DNA of 64,000 nt from Avena insularis (taxonomy: Eukaryota; Streptophyta; Magnoliopsida; Poales; Poaceae). Of the stretch, positions 23,513 to 34,786 are shown piece after piece. Location: contig CM042689.1 in the NCBI GenBank assembly GCA_023614405.1, positions 306,195,132 to 306,259,131 of the forward strand, given 5' to 3'. The notes below the pieces were generated by a model. It made no database searches. It was not told the DNA's origin and was given only the letters and a program-made list of their open reading frames with translations. The first letter of the stretch is position 1; every line of letters starts with the position of its first letter. Position numbers and translations under genes: made by a program.

Positions 23513-24358
23513 ACTCTATCAAGTGGAGTAACTTGGGCAGCAGCAGACGTAGATGCCGGAGGCGGCAAGTTTGTAGTGTTCTTGTTGCTCGGACCGGTGC
23601 CGAGTTCCTGCTGCTGTTGCACTGGGTTAGGCGGAGGGGGCATGTCCCTTGGGCGATCATTGTCGGTAGCAAGAAGTGGTCCCTTCTCCATGTCCAACGC
23701 TGTAGGCGAAGCTCTTCCGGGTTGATCTTCATCCATCGCCGTCCCAATGGTGACGAAAACCTCTCGAGACGCGATGACGTTGTTGGCCTGCTCGTCACAC
23801 TGGTAATCCTCCTCCATTTCCTGCATGGCAGAGTCTAGCTCCTCCAGACTGAAATCTATCTCCTCTGATCTGCACTGAAGTCGGCGTAAAGCACGTCAAT
23901 CACAAAGTCGGAGGTGCCAGGGCTTCCTCGATGACGGGGGGTAGAGGTGCAACAGGCGCGACGATGACTGGAGGTGGTGGCGCAGCTGCGGTGATGGTGG
24001 TCGGAGGCGGTGGTGGCGCAGCTACGGCGATGGCGGCCGGAGGTAGTGGTGGCGGTGGATGAATCGGTGGCGCTCTGTCAATGAGCGCAAGAGCTACCTA
24101 AGATGCCTCTTCAGCCTCCGCGTAGTTGTTGACGGTGTTCACCGTGCTTTCGAAGGTGAGACATCCTGAAGCCTGCTGCCACCTTAGAGAATGCCGGAGA
24201 AGCGTTCCCTGGTCCAGTCCTTCCACAAAGTGATACATAGCATCATCATTGGGATAGTGTGCCAGATCGGCCCGTATACGGAGCCACCTGGCAAGGTAAT
24301 CGCGGGTTTTTTTGCCCTCTCTCTGAATGCAACACGCTAGATCGAAGATGGTTACCAC
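23513..24358 (-). pseudogene. First Gag-like module and linker of Tat element A
   Basis: The ORF 24358-24098 encodes 86 residues with RDYLARWLRIRADL and FVEGLDQGTLLRHSLRWQQ, a Gag-type motif very similar to the second module at 48-1019. It then meets a stop. A Pro/Ala-rich stretch and a second open piece from 23826 (MQEMEEDYQCDEQANN) follow, acidic and then Pro-rich, and are cut by Copia-2 at 23513. The leader up to 24816 also translates into a partial frame with MSDLSLEFAGKDRKN near 24510. Fragment D (57309-58179) has the same arrangement. Confidence 0.72.
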
Positions 24359-24805
24359 ACCGACGAACTTGGATCTCTAATGTCTAGACGCGCGGACGAA
24401 GCCGGCGGACTTGCAGTGATCTTCCACCATTATATCCTGCACATGGGCGGTTTGGGTGGGCCTTGAATTTTTCCGATCTTTGCCGGCAAACTCCAAGGAG
24501 AGATCCGACATCGATCCTTCCGTGAACGTATCCTGCCCGTAGGCGGTCCGTGCGGGTCTTGATGCTCCTCCGACTCCCAGGGAACTAGTGCCCGAGTCGG
24601 TTTCGCCGATGAAGAGGTGGATGTTTCCGATGGGGACGATCGAGCATCAAGTAGGGTTCGTCTTCACCGGGATCCAGAACTCGTCGGGAGGGATGATCGG
24701 AACGTTGCTAGAGAAGAGAACATGATCAATGGCTACGGTATCACCGATTCCCGTGAAGATCTTGGTCCTCGCCCGCTGAAGAGCCTAAAGCGCCTCTTTA
24801 CCCAT

Positions 24806-24816
24806 GGTGGGCGCCA
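24806..24816 (-). promoter_or_regulatory. Primer binding site of Tat element A
   Basis: TGGCGCCCACC on the minus strand begins two bases after the LTR. TGGCGCC-type sites are usual in plant Ty3/gypsy elements. The exact tRNA is not assigned. Confidence 0.75.
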
Positions 24817-24818
24817 AC

Positions 24819-27001
24819 TGTCGTGGTATTGCCGACGAGTACGCCATGGAGGGGTCCTCACAATGCGTGTTTAGAGACGTGGGGGAAGGCGGATGGTTGA
24901 CGGGTACGAGGTAACACAGCTTACCCAGGTTCAGATCTCACGACGATGGCGGAATCCTACTCCTGCTATAAATCACTATAATGGCAATACGCCGAGTTAC
25001 AGGGATCGATTCGCTGCGCGAGGTTATGTGAAGTTGTGTCCTAAAGGCTCCCATAGGCCCGACTTGTAGGGTTCACAGCATACAAAACAAAAAATTCCTA
25101 TGATGGGAACTATGTACCAAGATCTATCTACTAGATACAAACAACGGGTGGATGTATATCCGTAGAGAACATACCCTTGAAGACCGACAAAGCTTAACGA
25201 GTTCGACTCGTGGTTGATGTAGACAATCTCTTGCCAATCTCAAGATCGAGAGGAAGTCCTAGCGCCGCAAATCAGCAGCGCATCCGTGCTCGCACACACG
25301 TTTGAGGCACCGAGCCACCTCCGCCTCCTCGCTCCAGCGATGCAGCGGAAGCATAACTCTTTCTTGCCGAATAGCCACCGGGAACATGTATCTCGCTAGT
25401 CCGAGACCATGGGGAATAAATTCTAGAGGGGGAGAGAGATCCTTCACGAGGAGGTGTGAGTGAGAAGTGAGGAGAGGGGTGCCTTTTATAGGAGAGGGGG
25501 AACCCCAAGGGGGTGGCCGACGCATGGGGGCTGCCCCCTTTCCCTCCCCTCATTCATGTGGGTGGACACTCCACTCACAAAATCCTTTCAAATCCCTCCA
25601 CTCAAAATCCCACTCAAACTTGCCATTAAATGTCCACCAAATTTAATGCAAACTCTCATAAATAAAACTCCTTTTATTTATTTAGAATTTTGTCAATTAC
25701 TTTAATGACAAACATTCACATATAACCCCTTGCTAGAATTCTATTTCACATGCATAACCACTTTATGCAATTTCACCCGAAAACCTATTTCGGTATCTAG
25801 TGAAATAAATTCCTGCGCTTGTTTATTCTTTCGGCATGAAACTTTTGCTCCAATTGGATGTCGGTGTCTCTTAAGTGTGTCACCCTACGGTTCGTGAATA
25901 ATGCGGACACGATCGAGACCCCTCTCGGATCAATAATCAGAAGCGGGATCTGGAGACCCATACTGACTCCCACACATTCAACGATGACTTTCTTGTGATC
26001 GTCAGAAACTTTTACGCTATTATCTTAATCCCTTTGTTTCGCGATACATTACATGTCCGAGATTCGATCATCGGTATCTCCATACCTAGTTTGATCTCGT
26101 TACTGACATGCACTCTTTTCTTGTTCCCGTGATATAACATTATAGTGATCAAATCACTTGCTTGCAAGCTAACCAATGTGATATCACCGAGAGGGCCTAG
26201 AGTATATCTATCCGTCATCGGGATGAACAAATTCCACTCTCGATCCATGGGCCTCAACATAACACTTTCTTAGTCCTGAACCCATATTTATAATCACCCT
26301 GTTATGGTGTGACGTTTGATGTTATCAAGAAACTCTTCCGGTGTTAGTGATTGACATGATCTCATGGTCTAAGGATTAGGATCACTTCGTAAGTTGTTAT
26401 AGCAATATAAACTCAATGAATTTGATCGTAATGCTATACTTCGGATGAATGTTCATCACACCATTACACTAATGTTGTGATCCCGTTATTAACAACATCC
26501 AATGTCTATGATCAGGAAACCCTGATCATCTTGTTAATCAACGAGCTAGTTTATGAGAGAGACATAACTAGGAACTTTCTGTTTGTTTATTAAACACACA
26601 TGTATTAACGTTTCCGTATTAATACAATTATAGCATGCAAAATAAACATCTATCATATACTTGGAATACACATAATAAACACTTTATTATTGCCTCTCAG
26701 GTCATATTCCCCTCACGACTTATATAGTCGCCATGCCCTAGGGTTATAGGGAAAAGTCCTAGCCGGACAGGTTACAGAGTCCTACACTGTCTATAACTAG
26801 TCTAGCGTGTCTTGCACTCCAAGGCTCCGGGTACGTTAGTGACTCCTCCGTAGCCTTCCTTTATCTGGCATGGGTCTCCCTTCTGGATCCATCTAACTGG
26901 GCCGCCCAACAGGCCAAGGGTCATGCTACCAACTGTGGGTCACCCGGGTTATCCGGATAGAGGACATGCTATGAGGATACCCATATAGCATATCCCCAAC
27001 A
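24819..27001 (-). repeat. 5' LTR of Tat element A, interrupted
   Basis: On the minus strand the LTR runs from TGTTGGGGATATGC (27001) to CCACGACA (24819). After removing the solo LTR and its duplicated site it is about 527 bp. It is followed by the primer site. A TATA-like element TATATAAG lies near 26720-26728 on the minus strand, right beside the solo-LTR insertion. Confidence 0.82.
25065..26715 (-). repeat. Solo BARE/Angela-type copia LTR
   Basis: This 1651-bp LTR is bounded by TG...CA and flanked by the duplication cgact (25060-25064 and 26716-26720). On the minus strand it starts TGAGGGGAATATG and soon reads GAGGCAATAATAAAG; it ends CTGTGAACCCTACA. Both ends recall the BARE/Angela/WIS group of Triticeae. 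A TATAAAAGG box lies at 25482-25490 (minus). No internal region accompanies it, so it is a solo LTR left by LTR-LTR recombination. Confidence 0.88.
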
Positions 27002-27428
27002 CCGCCCCTCGAGGATTTTCTTCAAGACAAGCTCGGCATGGCTCTCAATGAGGGGATCGTATTTCCCCCGGACTTTTTGGCTCTGGGGCTGATTTTTCCC
27101 ACAGGGCGGATAGTCCGCCCCTAGTGGGGGGCGGGTAATCCGCCCCTAAAATGCTCCGACGGCCAGTTCTAGGCAGAGGGTATTTAAACCCATCTCTCCC
27201 CTCCCGCCAGAACTCTTGGTTCATTCGAAAAAGACAAGATCTGTTCCTCAAGCTCCATCCAAGAGATCTCCACCTTCATACAACCATAGGTCTCGTTCTT
27301 TGGGGAATCGAAGGAGGGCTCGATCTTCATCATCAGCAATCAAGCGTTTCACTTCCCCTCCATTCATTTGGAGGATCGTCGATCTAGTATTTCTTGCAAA
27401 TATCTAGATCCTTATTTTGGTTATTTGA

Positions 27429-30400
27429 TGTCACATCCCAAATTTTAGATTTGGTTTTGCATGTCATTCATAAGCATTGCATTATGTTCATGGAAGTTTG
27501 AGTTGCAAAACACTATATTGAAGCCCTATTTTTGAATCACCAAAATGCACCTACAAATGATTATGCAAGGATTTATAAATCCACTACTTGCAAAATAGTA
27601 AAAAGTTTGCAAATATGATCCTATGTTGATCCTCAGATTGTTAGAAAATTTTGAAGACTAGAATCAATCCATTTGGAGTTGTATTGCAAAAGTTATGAAA
27701 GTTTAAAGAAAAGCAAAAAAGAATAAAAGCAAAAGAAAAAAAAACTAACTAACCTAAACTACCAGTGAGCCCAGCCCACCCACCCACTAGCCTATCTGCC
27801 CACCCTCCCATGACGTGGCAGCAAGGCCCAGCAAAATAGCCCAAGCCATGCAGCCTTGACCCGCCTCCACTCTCGCTGCCACTAACGCGTGGGGCCCGCG
27901 CGTCATCCCCTTCCCCCAGCCAGAGTCCACGATGAACACGAGTTCATCTCCACCGAACAAACCCCGCAAAATCTGCTCCGATTCGGTTCCAATCCGACCC
28001 CCCCTGCACGTAAAACTCCCCATATAAGACCCCTGCTTCGATCTCCTCCGATTTTTCCTCCTTTTCCTAACCCTAGCCGCCACCGGAGCAAGCTTTGGAT
28101 CTCGCCGCCGACACTATTTCGGCTCGAGCTCGAGCTCGAGGTACTGGACCACCCGCTTCTCCCCTTTATCCCCTATCCTCTTTCCCGTGCTCCACCGATT
28201 CTCCCTGACCCACTTTCCCTCTCCGCAACGCATCAGGGCCGCAGGAATTCGTCGCCGGAGCTCCGTGTGAGCCGCCGCCTCCATCCGCACGCCGACGCCG
28301 CTTCGGGAAGCAATTCACGACGCCGTCCATGCCAGATAACTCGTCGTCCTCGCCCGGTCCCCGTCCGCCACCTCCCCTCGCCTAGGACTCGTCGGAGCGC
28401 CGCCCAAGATCACCGCCGAGACATCCATGCGCTGTCGTCACCTGTGCCTAACGTTGAAGCTCGCGTCCCCGCCGTCAGATCGATTTTGAACGCCCCAGAT
28501 TAGAAGCATCCGCGAAGAGGTACCGTCGATCCTTGCCTGTGGCGCACACGTCAAGACGCTATCGTCATTGCCACGTGCTTGTAGTGACCTAGTCGTGAGG
28601 AATATTCCCTGTGATTTAAAATTGAATTAAAATTTCAGAGAATTGTATAAACTTGTAAAATTCATAGTAAAAGATTGGTAGGTCCAAAAATAGCGTATAA
28701 TATATCAATAGATTCATAAAATTGAATAGAATAATAATATCAAGTTGGATTTAACTTTTACAATACGTGTTTACTGTAATAATTTAATTAGTTTTAATGG
28801 CCTTTTAGGTTAATAAATTCATAAGATAAGTTCTGAAACTCCAAAAATTGCAAATATATGTCCCTGGTTTCAGTAGAACAAGGGGAATCTCAAAGTGAAT
28901 TAAAAAGTTAGGCTTACAGTAAAAACTTTTGCAGAAACTATTTAATGGCTTTCTGCAGTGTTTTAATTACTCCGGGAGTTTTATAATTCCTTTTTGAGTA
29001 GTTCCAATTGGTACTGTTCCTAAATAGCAATGCCTTTACAGTAGATTTTTCCCAAGATTTTACAAATAGTATACTACCGGTAGTGAATTAATTGAGTACT
29101 AGCTCTAGTTTTGAGCATTATATTTTGCATAATAGTTTTCCTTGCGCTAAAACTATTTTTCCATGCATGCAATCAGTACCATTACTGAATAGTATTATTT
29201 GGTGTTGCTGTAGCATCACCCCACTTGCCATGCATGCATTCATGCATCATCTTTGTTGCATATGCTTGTGGACTGTTTGTTTATGATTGCAATTGTATCG
29301 TGTAGATTGTGACGAGTGCAACGCTTGCTCGTGTGTGGATTGTTCTTCCGACCGCTACAACCAAGGCAAGTAGATGCTACTTTGTTTATGATATCGTCCT
29401 ACTATTTTCAATGCATTGTCGTGTATTTTGTAGATGCATATGTAGGATGATACTATCGCTATGTTATGTCCTATTATGTGGTAGGGCTTTCCTTGTAGAT
29501 GAACCACCGTTGGTAGATGTGCTTAGCCATGCTATGTTGAACGAGGGCTGGGTTACATCATTGAGACTTGTTTCTAAAAGTATTGGTTTGTGAAAACTAA
29601 AACAACTTAATCAATGAATCTCCTGGGTGTGATGGTATTGATAATTTTTGGTGGTTTCATTGCGGAAAGGCACCCAGGTATCGAGAGAAATTGATTGGCT
29701 TCTTTATTGTGTAGCTTACGTGTACAACCATGTGCCAATAATGAAATGGGCGGTTGGTTGGACTTAGTAGGTTGTGGTAACTCGAACCCGCGTATCCAGA
29801 GATGTAGAATTTTGGTAGGTTGGACCGGTGCGCGTCGGAATTGGGGTGCTACTTTCCGAACAGTCTCTTCTTGGACTTCTCCCTATCGTCACCCAAAATG
29901 AGAGTGATGGTACGAGCTGGGCTGGCCAAGTCACATGGGTAAAGTGTACTAACCCCTGCAGGATGTATAATCTAATCGATTAGCCGTGTCCCCGGTTATG
30001 GACATCTGAGTTGCTTGATATTGATTCCATGACATGTTTCTCGCTCATTCCAATTTCTTAATTGTTTTAATGTTGTTGGGTTAACTTAATTGGGATCTTT
30101 TTCAAAGAAAATCAAAAACTATTTATGAAAGTAGGACAAAGTTATTTGCAAATGCAAGCCAGACACAGCTCCACTTGCCAAATATGCATGTAGATGTTAG
30201 TACTATTGTCTCCATTACTAGCTCTACTTGCCATACATTCCATGTATTGACCCTTCGGGGCTGCTACGTTTCATGTTGCAGGTTATTCCGATTCTGAGTA
30301 ATCGATATAGGCCACGGTACTCCACTCGGCACTTGTTCACTTGTGGGCAATTTGAAGAATGGAGAATTTACTTTATTTATGTTGCTACCTGAATAATTTG

Positions 30401-30571
30401 AGCTAGCTTTGGGCTAAGCTTTTATTGTAATAATGGTACTCTAGATCTTCGTTATTTATGATACATGGATATTTGCTATGTTATTCGTCTTATTCTATTG
30501 TGGGCCAATGAACCGATCCAGGGATTGGCATGTCACATAGAAGCCACGGTCTTTTCGTAACTGGTGTTACA
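27429..30571 (+). repeat. Chromovirus B 5' LTR
   Basis: This is 3143 bp and pairs with 36732-39844. A TATAAGA box lies at 28023-28029. The CG-rich stretch after it (27889-28503 is open in one frame) resembles a transcribed leader and not a gene. Most of the LTR is nearly identical to its partner, but 27751-27890 and 28425-28600 are patchily different. Confidence 0.93.
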
Positions 30572-30574
30572 AGA

Positions 30575-30586
30575 TGGTATCGAGCC
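30575..30586 (+). promoter_or_regulatory. Chromovirus B primer binding site
   Basis: TGGTATCGAGCC lies three bases after the 5' LTR. It equals the initiator-Met complement TGGTATCAGAGC with one A missing. Confidence 0.8.
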
Positions 30587-30739
30587 CGTGTGTCATTCAG
30601 AGGATCGTGACCTAGGAATTGGATTAGGAAGCCATAGATTTATTAAAGCCTATATTAACTCTGTCTTTCATCTTATGCCTTTCACCCTCGTAAATTCTTA
30701 CCATATGCTATTCTCACACTTTCCTCTTTTACTTGATAG

Positions 30740-31732
30740 ATGGGAGAAGTCAGGACTGAGTATGCAACCATGGAGTCACCAAGGCCCTTTGCAAGGCAGT
30801 TAGCTCAGCTCTCGCAGTCATTGGGATTGCCACTGCCCATGTTCAAGGGAAGAAGGTTATACACCTATGGATATGGAGAGGATGCATGGGAGATCACTAC
30901 CTTCATATTCAGGGACGCCGCCTTGCCAAACCCTGTGCATTTGATCTACACCAAGACATACTGCAACTGGGGACTTGGAATCAACTTGGCCATGCATGAA
31001 GCTCTGTCTCGCCAGTGCCATCAAGTCCGACACCTACTGCCAGCAGATTCACCCTACCGTGACTATGGGAGGCGTGATGAAGATGGGCACATTGTGGTTA
31101 CCCCGGGCGACAGGAACAACATGCCGCCCCGTCGGAGGCACATAGAGGACATGGAAAGGGAGAATGGAGCTCTAGCTGAGAAGGTGATGATGATAAAGGA
31201 GATTGCAGATTTTGCTAGCAATGGTACGGTGGTCCAAGGACAGGAGATTGACACCCTGCATGAAGCTGTGGGAGTTCTGGAGAATGCCCTGATAGCCAGA
31301 GATGCAACCATAGCTCATCTTCATGGTACTGTGCAGGAGAACACCCAGAACATACAACAGTTGCAAGGGACTGACCAGGAAAGGGACCAAACTATTGAAG
31401 CTATGACAGCCCAGATTGCCGCTCTCCAAGCACAACTGAATCCACCGTCTGATGATGACAATGGAGATGATGGCAACAATGGGGATGATGATGACAGTGG
31501 AGACGATGATGATGATGAGGACGAGGATGATGATGATGGAGACGATGATGGTGGAGGAGATGAAGCTGTTGCAGCTGAGAGTGAAGAAGAAGAGGAGGAT
31601 CCAGAAGAGGTGGAGTTTGAGATCTCAAGTGATGATTCAGGAGAGGTGTACACTCCGCCGCCATGGTTGTACCGCGAGCCGAAGCGTCAACGCATGACCG
31701 CAAGGACCTACCGCAACCTCTTCAAGGAGTAG
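30740..31732 (+). CDS. Extra ORF ahead of gag in chromovirus B, intact, unknown function
   Basis: This open frame of 330 codons starts with ATG at 30740 (MGEVRTEYATMESP), 154 bp after the primer site. The first 110 residues are a compact region with YGYGEDAWEITTFIF and YCNWGLGINLAMHEAL. Residues about 135-235 look like a coiled coil (ENGALAEKV, IDTLHEAVGVLENAL, MTAQIAALQAQL). Residues about 238-300 form an Asp/Glu-rich acidic tract. A basic tail ends KRQRMTARTYRNLFKE. I do not recognise a function. It has no stop or frameshift although pol in the same element is broken. An in-frame ATG at 30770 (MESPRPF) is an alternative start. Confidence 0.75.
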   Translation: MGEVRTEYATMESPRPFARQLAQLSQSLGLPLPMFKGRRLYTYGYGEDAWEITTFIFRDAALPNPVHLIYTKTYCNWGLGINLAMHEALSRQCHQVRHLLPADSPYRDYGRRDEDGHIVVTPGDRNNMPPRRRHIEDMERENGALAEKVMMIKEIADFASNGTVVQGQEIDTLHEAVGVLENALIARDATIAHLHGTVQENTQNIQQLQGTDQERDQTIEAMTAQIAALQAQLNPPSDDDNGDDGNNGDDDDSGDDDDDEDEDDDDGDDDGGGDEAVAAESEEEEEDPEEVEFEISSDDSGEVYTPPPWLYREPKRQRMTARTYRNLFKE

Positions 31733-32351
31733 ATAGAAGTCCACCAATTAGTCCACGTTAGGCAAATTCGTTAGGATTAGTCTCGATCGTTGTGAAGCTT
31801 AGTTCGTGTTAGTTTAAGAGTGATTAGTTGCTTATTTGTGTACTCCAATATCCCAGGAATTATTTGTGCAAAACATTATGAAAGAGTTATGGTAAGTTTG
31901 GTTACTATCTATGTTATTTTCGCTGTAGTTTTTCTGCTGATACAGCAGTACTGTACGATTTTTCATATTTTTCTGGTAACTGGGAAAAATCTGAAAAAAA
32001 TTGGGCTGATGCGAAACTCTCTGTACTATATGTGCACAAATCAGCTAAATTTTCTGACGAGTTTAATTCAGGCGGAAAAATTCGCGAACACTGCTGGACT
32101 GTTCTGGCAGATTGCTGTTTTTGTTGTTTAGTTGATCAACTGTTTAGTTAACCATTGCCAACTCTTGTAAAACTATTTCAGTAGGTATATACTGCTAAGA
32201 TAACCCCTGGAATGTTGCTGGATCACTTGTTTGTTGATGTGTTGCTTGCTTGTGATTGTCTGCTATTGTTTGTTGTTGATTGATCATATGCATGGGTAGA
32301 ATCCTATTGTCGTAGTTGATTCTTTCTAACCTTACCTGTGCTGAACCGCAG
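31733..32351 (+). other. Non-coding spacer of chromovirus B
   Basis: This AT-rich spacer between the extra ORF and gag has no supported gene. Short open frames here have no recognisable features. It could hold a splice acceptor for gag. Confidence 0.6.
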
Positions 32352-33645
32352 ATGCCTCCCCGCCGTCAACCCACTGAGTTGGAGCAGCTCATGGCAGCTC
32401 AGGCACAGCTGACCCAAGTGATGACTCAGTTCATGGCAGCTCAGAACAACAACAACAACAATGGGAACAACCAGCCTCAGGGAGATGCTCTCACCAGATT
32501 TCTGAGGTTAAGGCCAGCTAAGTTCTCTATTGCAACTGAACCAATGGTTGCTCTCGACTGGTTGCGTTCAGTCAACAAGGATCTGGTAACTGTTGGATGC
32601 ACTGATGCTGAGAAGGTGAGGTTTGCCGCTCACCTACTAGAGGGACCAGCCGCTTCTTGGTGGGACACTTTTCAGATCACCCACCCGCTGGATACTGTGA
32701 CTTGGGCAATGTTTGAGGAAGGTTTCAGGACCAACCACGTGTCTTCAAGAGTTCTGGGCCTGAAGAGGAGGGAGTTCCGCAACTTGCACCAAACCAATCG
32801 CACCGTGGCCGAGTACATTGAGGAGTTCAACAACCTGTCCCGTTATGCACCTGAGGATGTTGACACTGATGCTAAAAGGAGGGAGAGATTCCTGGATGGC
32901 CTCAGTGATGAGCTTTTAGTACAGCTACTGGTGGTTTTACTGCCCCACTTTCCAGGAGCTTATGGACAAGGCCAGGATCTTGGAAGGGAAGCACAAACAG
33001 GTGGAGAACCGCAAGAGGAGGAGTAACAATCACCACTCTGGTTCACACCACAGGTCTCGCACTTCATATGATGGATACTCCAAGCATGGAGGGAGTGACC
33101 ATGGGAGCCATGACCGCCACCACCATGGAGGCGATGGACATCGTCATGACAACCATAGGAGCAGCCACCACAGCCACAAGGGAGGACACTCTAACCACTC
33201 TGGAGGACACGGTGGACATGACCGCAACCGTGATCGCAGCTTTGTGAAGAAGGATCTGAGTGAGGTGACATGCTTCAAGTGTAAACAGAAGGGACACTAT
33301 GCTGACAACTATCCCGAGAGGAAGGGACTGAAGCCAACCAACAACGAGAAGGCCAAAGTGAACCACATGAATGTGGAGGAGATTCCAGATGAGCCTGACC
33401 TTGTGATTGGTAAGTTTCCAATCAACACCTACCCTGCATTTATACTTTTCGATACTGGTGCATCGCATTCATTCATATCAAGGGCTTTTGTGGATAAGTA
33501 TAAGCTACCTACGGAGTCTATGAAAGGGTCTATTAGAGTGAGTTCACCTGGAGGAGATATGATAGTTAGCGCGGGATGCCGCAACTTAACTGTGAGGATT
33601 GGAACACACAATTTCATTGCACATCTGGTAGTGTTGGAATCATAG
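32352..33645 (+). pseudogene. Chromovirus B gag and protease, frameshifted
   Basis: Gag starts at MPPRRQPTELEQLM (32352), just before a Gln/Asn-rich stretch. It contains the Retrotrans_gag motif: LEGPAASWWDTF, RVLGLKRREF, VAEYIEEFNNL. A frameshift near 32940-32960 moves the frame to 32962-33645. That part has a His/Gly/Ser-rich basic stretch and a zinc knuckle CFKCKQKGHYADNY, in which the last Cys is replaced by Tyr. It then has a retropepsin site LFDTGASHSFIS. A TAG at 33643-33645 stops the frame within the protease. The preferred start is 32352 rather than the upstream ATG at 32316 because the MPPRR start is usual in this group. Confidence 0.85.
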
Positions 33646-34786
33646 GGGTTAGATGTCATTCTGGATATGGATTGGATGTCTATGCATGAGGGACACATAT
33701 ATTGTGCACAGCGAGCTGTTTCACTCAAAACCCCGGATGGTAAGAGGATTAGATTCAAGTCGGCTGTACGACCAGGAAGGTGTAAGTTGAATTCTCTTAA
33801 GGGGGTTAGCATGGATACCGTGTCAGTGATTAGGGATTACCCCGACGTGTTTCCAGAAGAGCTGCCAGGGATGCCACCTGACAGGGAAGTAGAGTTTCTT
33901 ATTGACCTGATGCCGGGAACATGACCTATAGCAAAGAGACCATATAAGATGGATGTGGATGAGCTGAAGGAATTGAAGAAGCAGAAAGAGCGCTTGGACA
34001 AGGGATTCATTCAGCCTAGTTCGTCGTCATGGGGTGCACTGCTCGCTTGTGGAGAAGAAAGACAATGAAGAGATTAGTAGTGGACTATCGTCATTGAATG
34101 AAGTAACCATCAAGAACAAGTACCCTCTGCGAACATAAATGATTTGTTTGACCAACCGGAAGGAGCAAAGGTGTTCAAGAAGATTGATCTGCGATCGAGC
34201 TACTTCCAATTGAAGATCCGGAGGAGGACATACCAAAACCGCTTTCACTACTAGGTATGGTTTATATGAGTATACGCTATGTCTTTTGGACTAACGCCCC
34301 GATATTTCATGACCATGATGAACAAGGTATTTATGGAGTACTTGGACAAGTTCGTGGTGGTGTTTATTGATGACATAATGATATATTCCAAGGATGATGC
34401 CGAGCATGAGAAACATCACATCGATTATGGAGAAACCGAGGAACACCAGTTGTATGCCAAATTCAGCAAGTGTGAGTTCTGGCTTAACACGTTGGGTTTC
34501 TTGGACACGTAGTGTCGGGATAAGGAGTTGTTGATCCAAGCAAAGTGACTGCAGAATCGAGTGGGAAGCACCCAAGAATGCGGAGAGATTCAAGCTTTTG
34601 GGACTTCTTGGATACAGGAGGTTCATTGAAAACTTTTCCAAGATTGCTAAGCCGATGACTGAACTTCTGAAGAAGGAGAGGAAATTCGAATGGACGAATG
34701 TGTATGAAGCTAGCTTTTAGGAACTTAAGCGTCGACTAGTAACCGCACCTGTTCTGTGTTTACCAGACCTTCAGAAGGATTTCCAA
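33646..34786 (+). pseudogene. Chromovirus B protease end and reverse transcriptase, degenerate
   Basis: The frame continues after the stop (LDVILDMDWMSMH, VFPEELPGMPPDREVEF) and meets TGA at 33922-33924. Fragments of RT follow in several frames: [17 protein letters not shown] near 33940, then 34279-34512 with the catalytic strand VFIDDIMIYS and CEFWL, then TAG at 34510 and another TAG near 34711. Key RT blocks between these are missing or shifted, so no working RT can be made. Confidence 0.82.
33795..33809 (+). repeat. Internal copy of the chromovirus B polypurine tract
   Basis: TCTTAAGGGGGTTAG here is identical to 36714-36728 next to the 3' LTR. In the pol frame it encodes SLKGV. It may be a central polypurine tract or a coincidence. 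Confidence 0.45.

Larger units (their letters stand above)
1..27001 (-). mobile_element. Tat-type Ty3/gypsy element A, split by nested insertions
   Basis: This is a minus-strand Ty3/gypsy element whose 5' LTR lies at the right (24819-27001) and whose pol and 3' LTR lie beyond the left edge. Its parts are 1-1138, 10592-11049, 23513-24818 and the LTR. The pieces join across two copia insertions flanked by short duplications (gcctt and actct). The order is confirmed by fragment D (57303-58631), where the same sequence runs without those insertions. The Tat assignment is inferred from fragment C (50995-55513), which shares the gag region and carries the two RNase H domains typical of that lineage. 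The base after the LTR at 27002 starts a different sequence; the matching duplication would lie outside the window. Confidence 0.8.

Noticed and set aside
27889..28503. 204-codon open frame in the chromovirus 5' LTR, mirrored at 37174-37749
   Set aside because: It is Pro/Arg/Ser-rich in a CG-rich leader right after the LTR TATA box. Indels and non-conservative changes between the LTRs indicate no protein constraint.
31321..31653. Ser-rich minus-strand frame
   Set aside because: It is the shadow of the acidic Asp/Glu tract in the chromovirus extra ORF.
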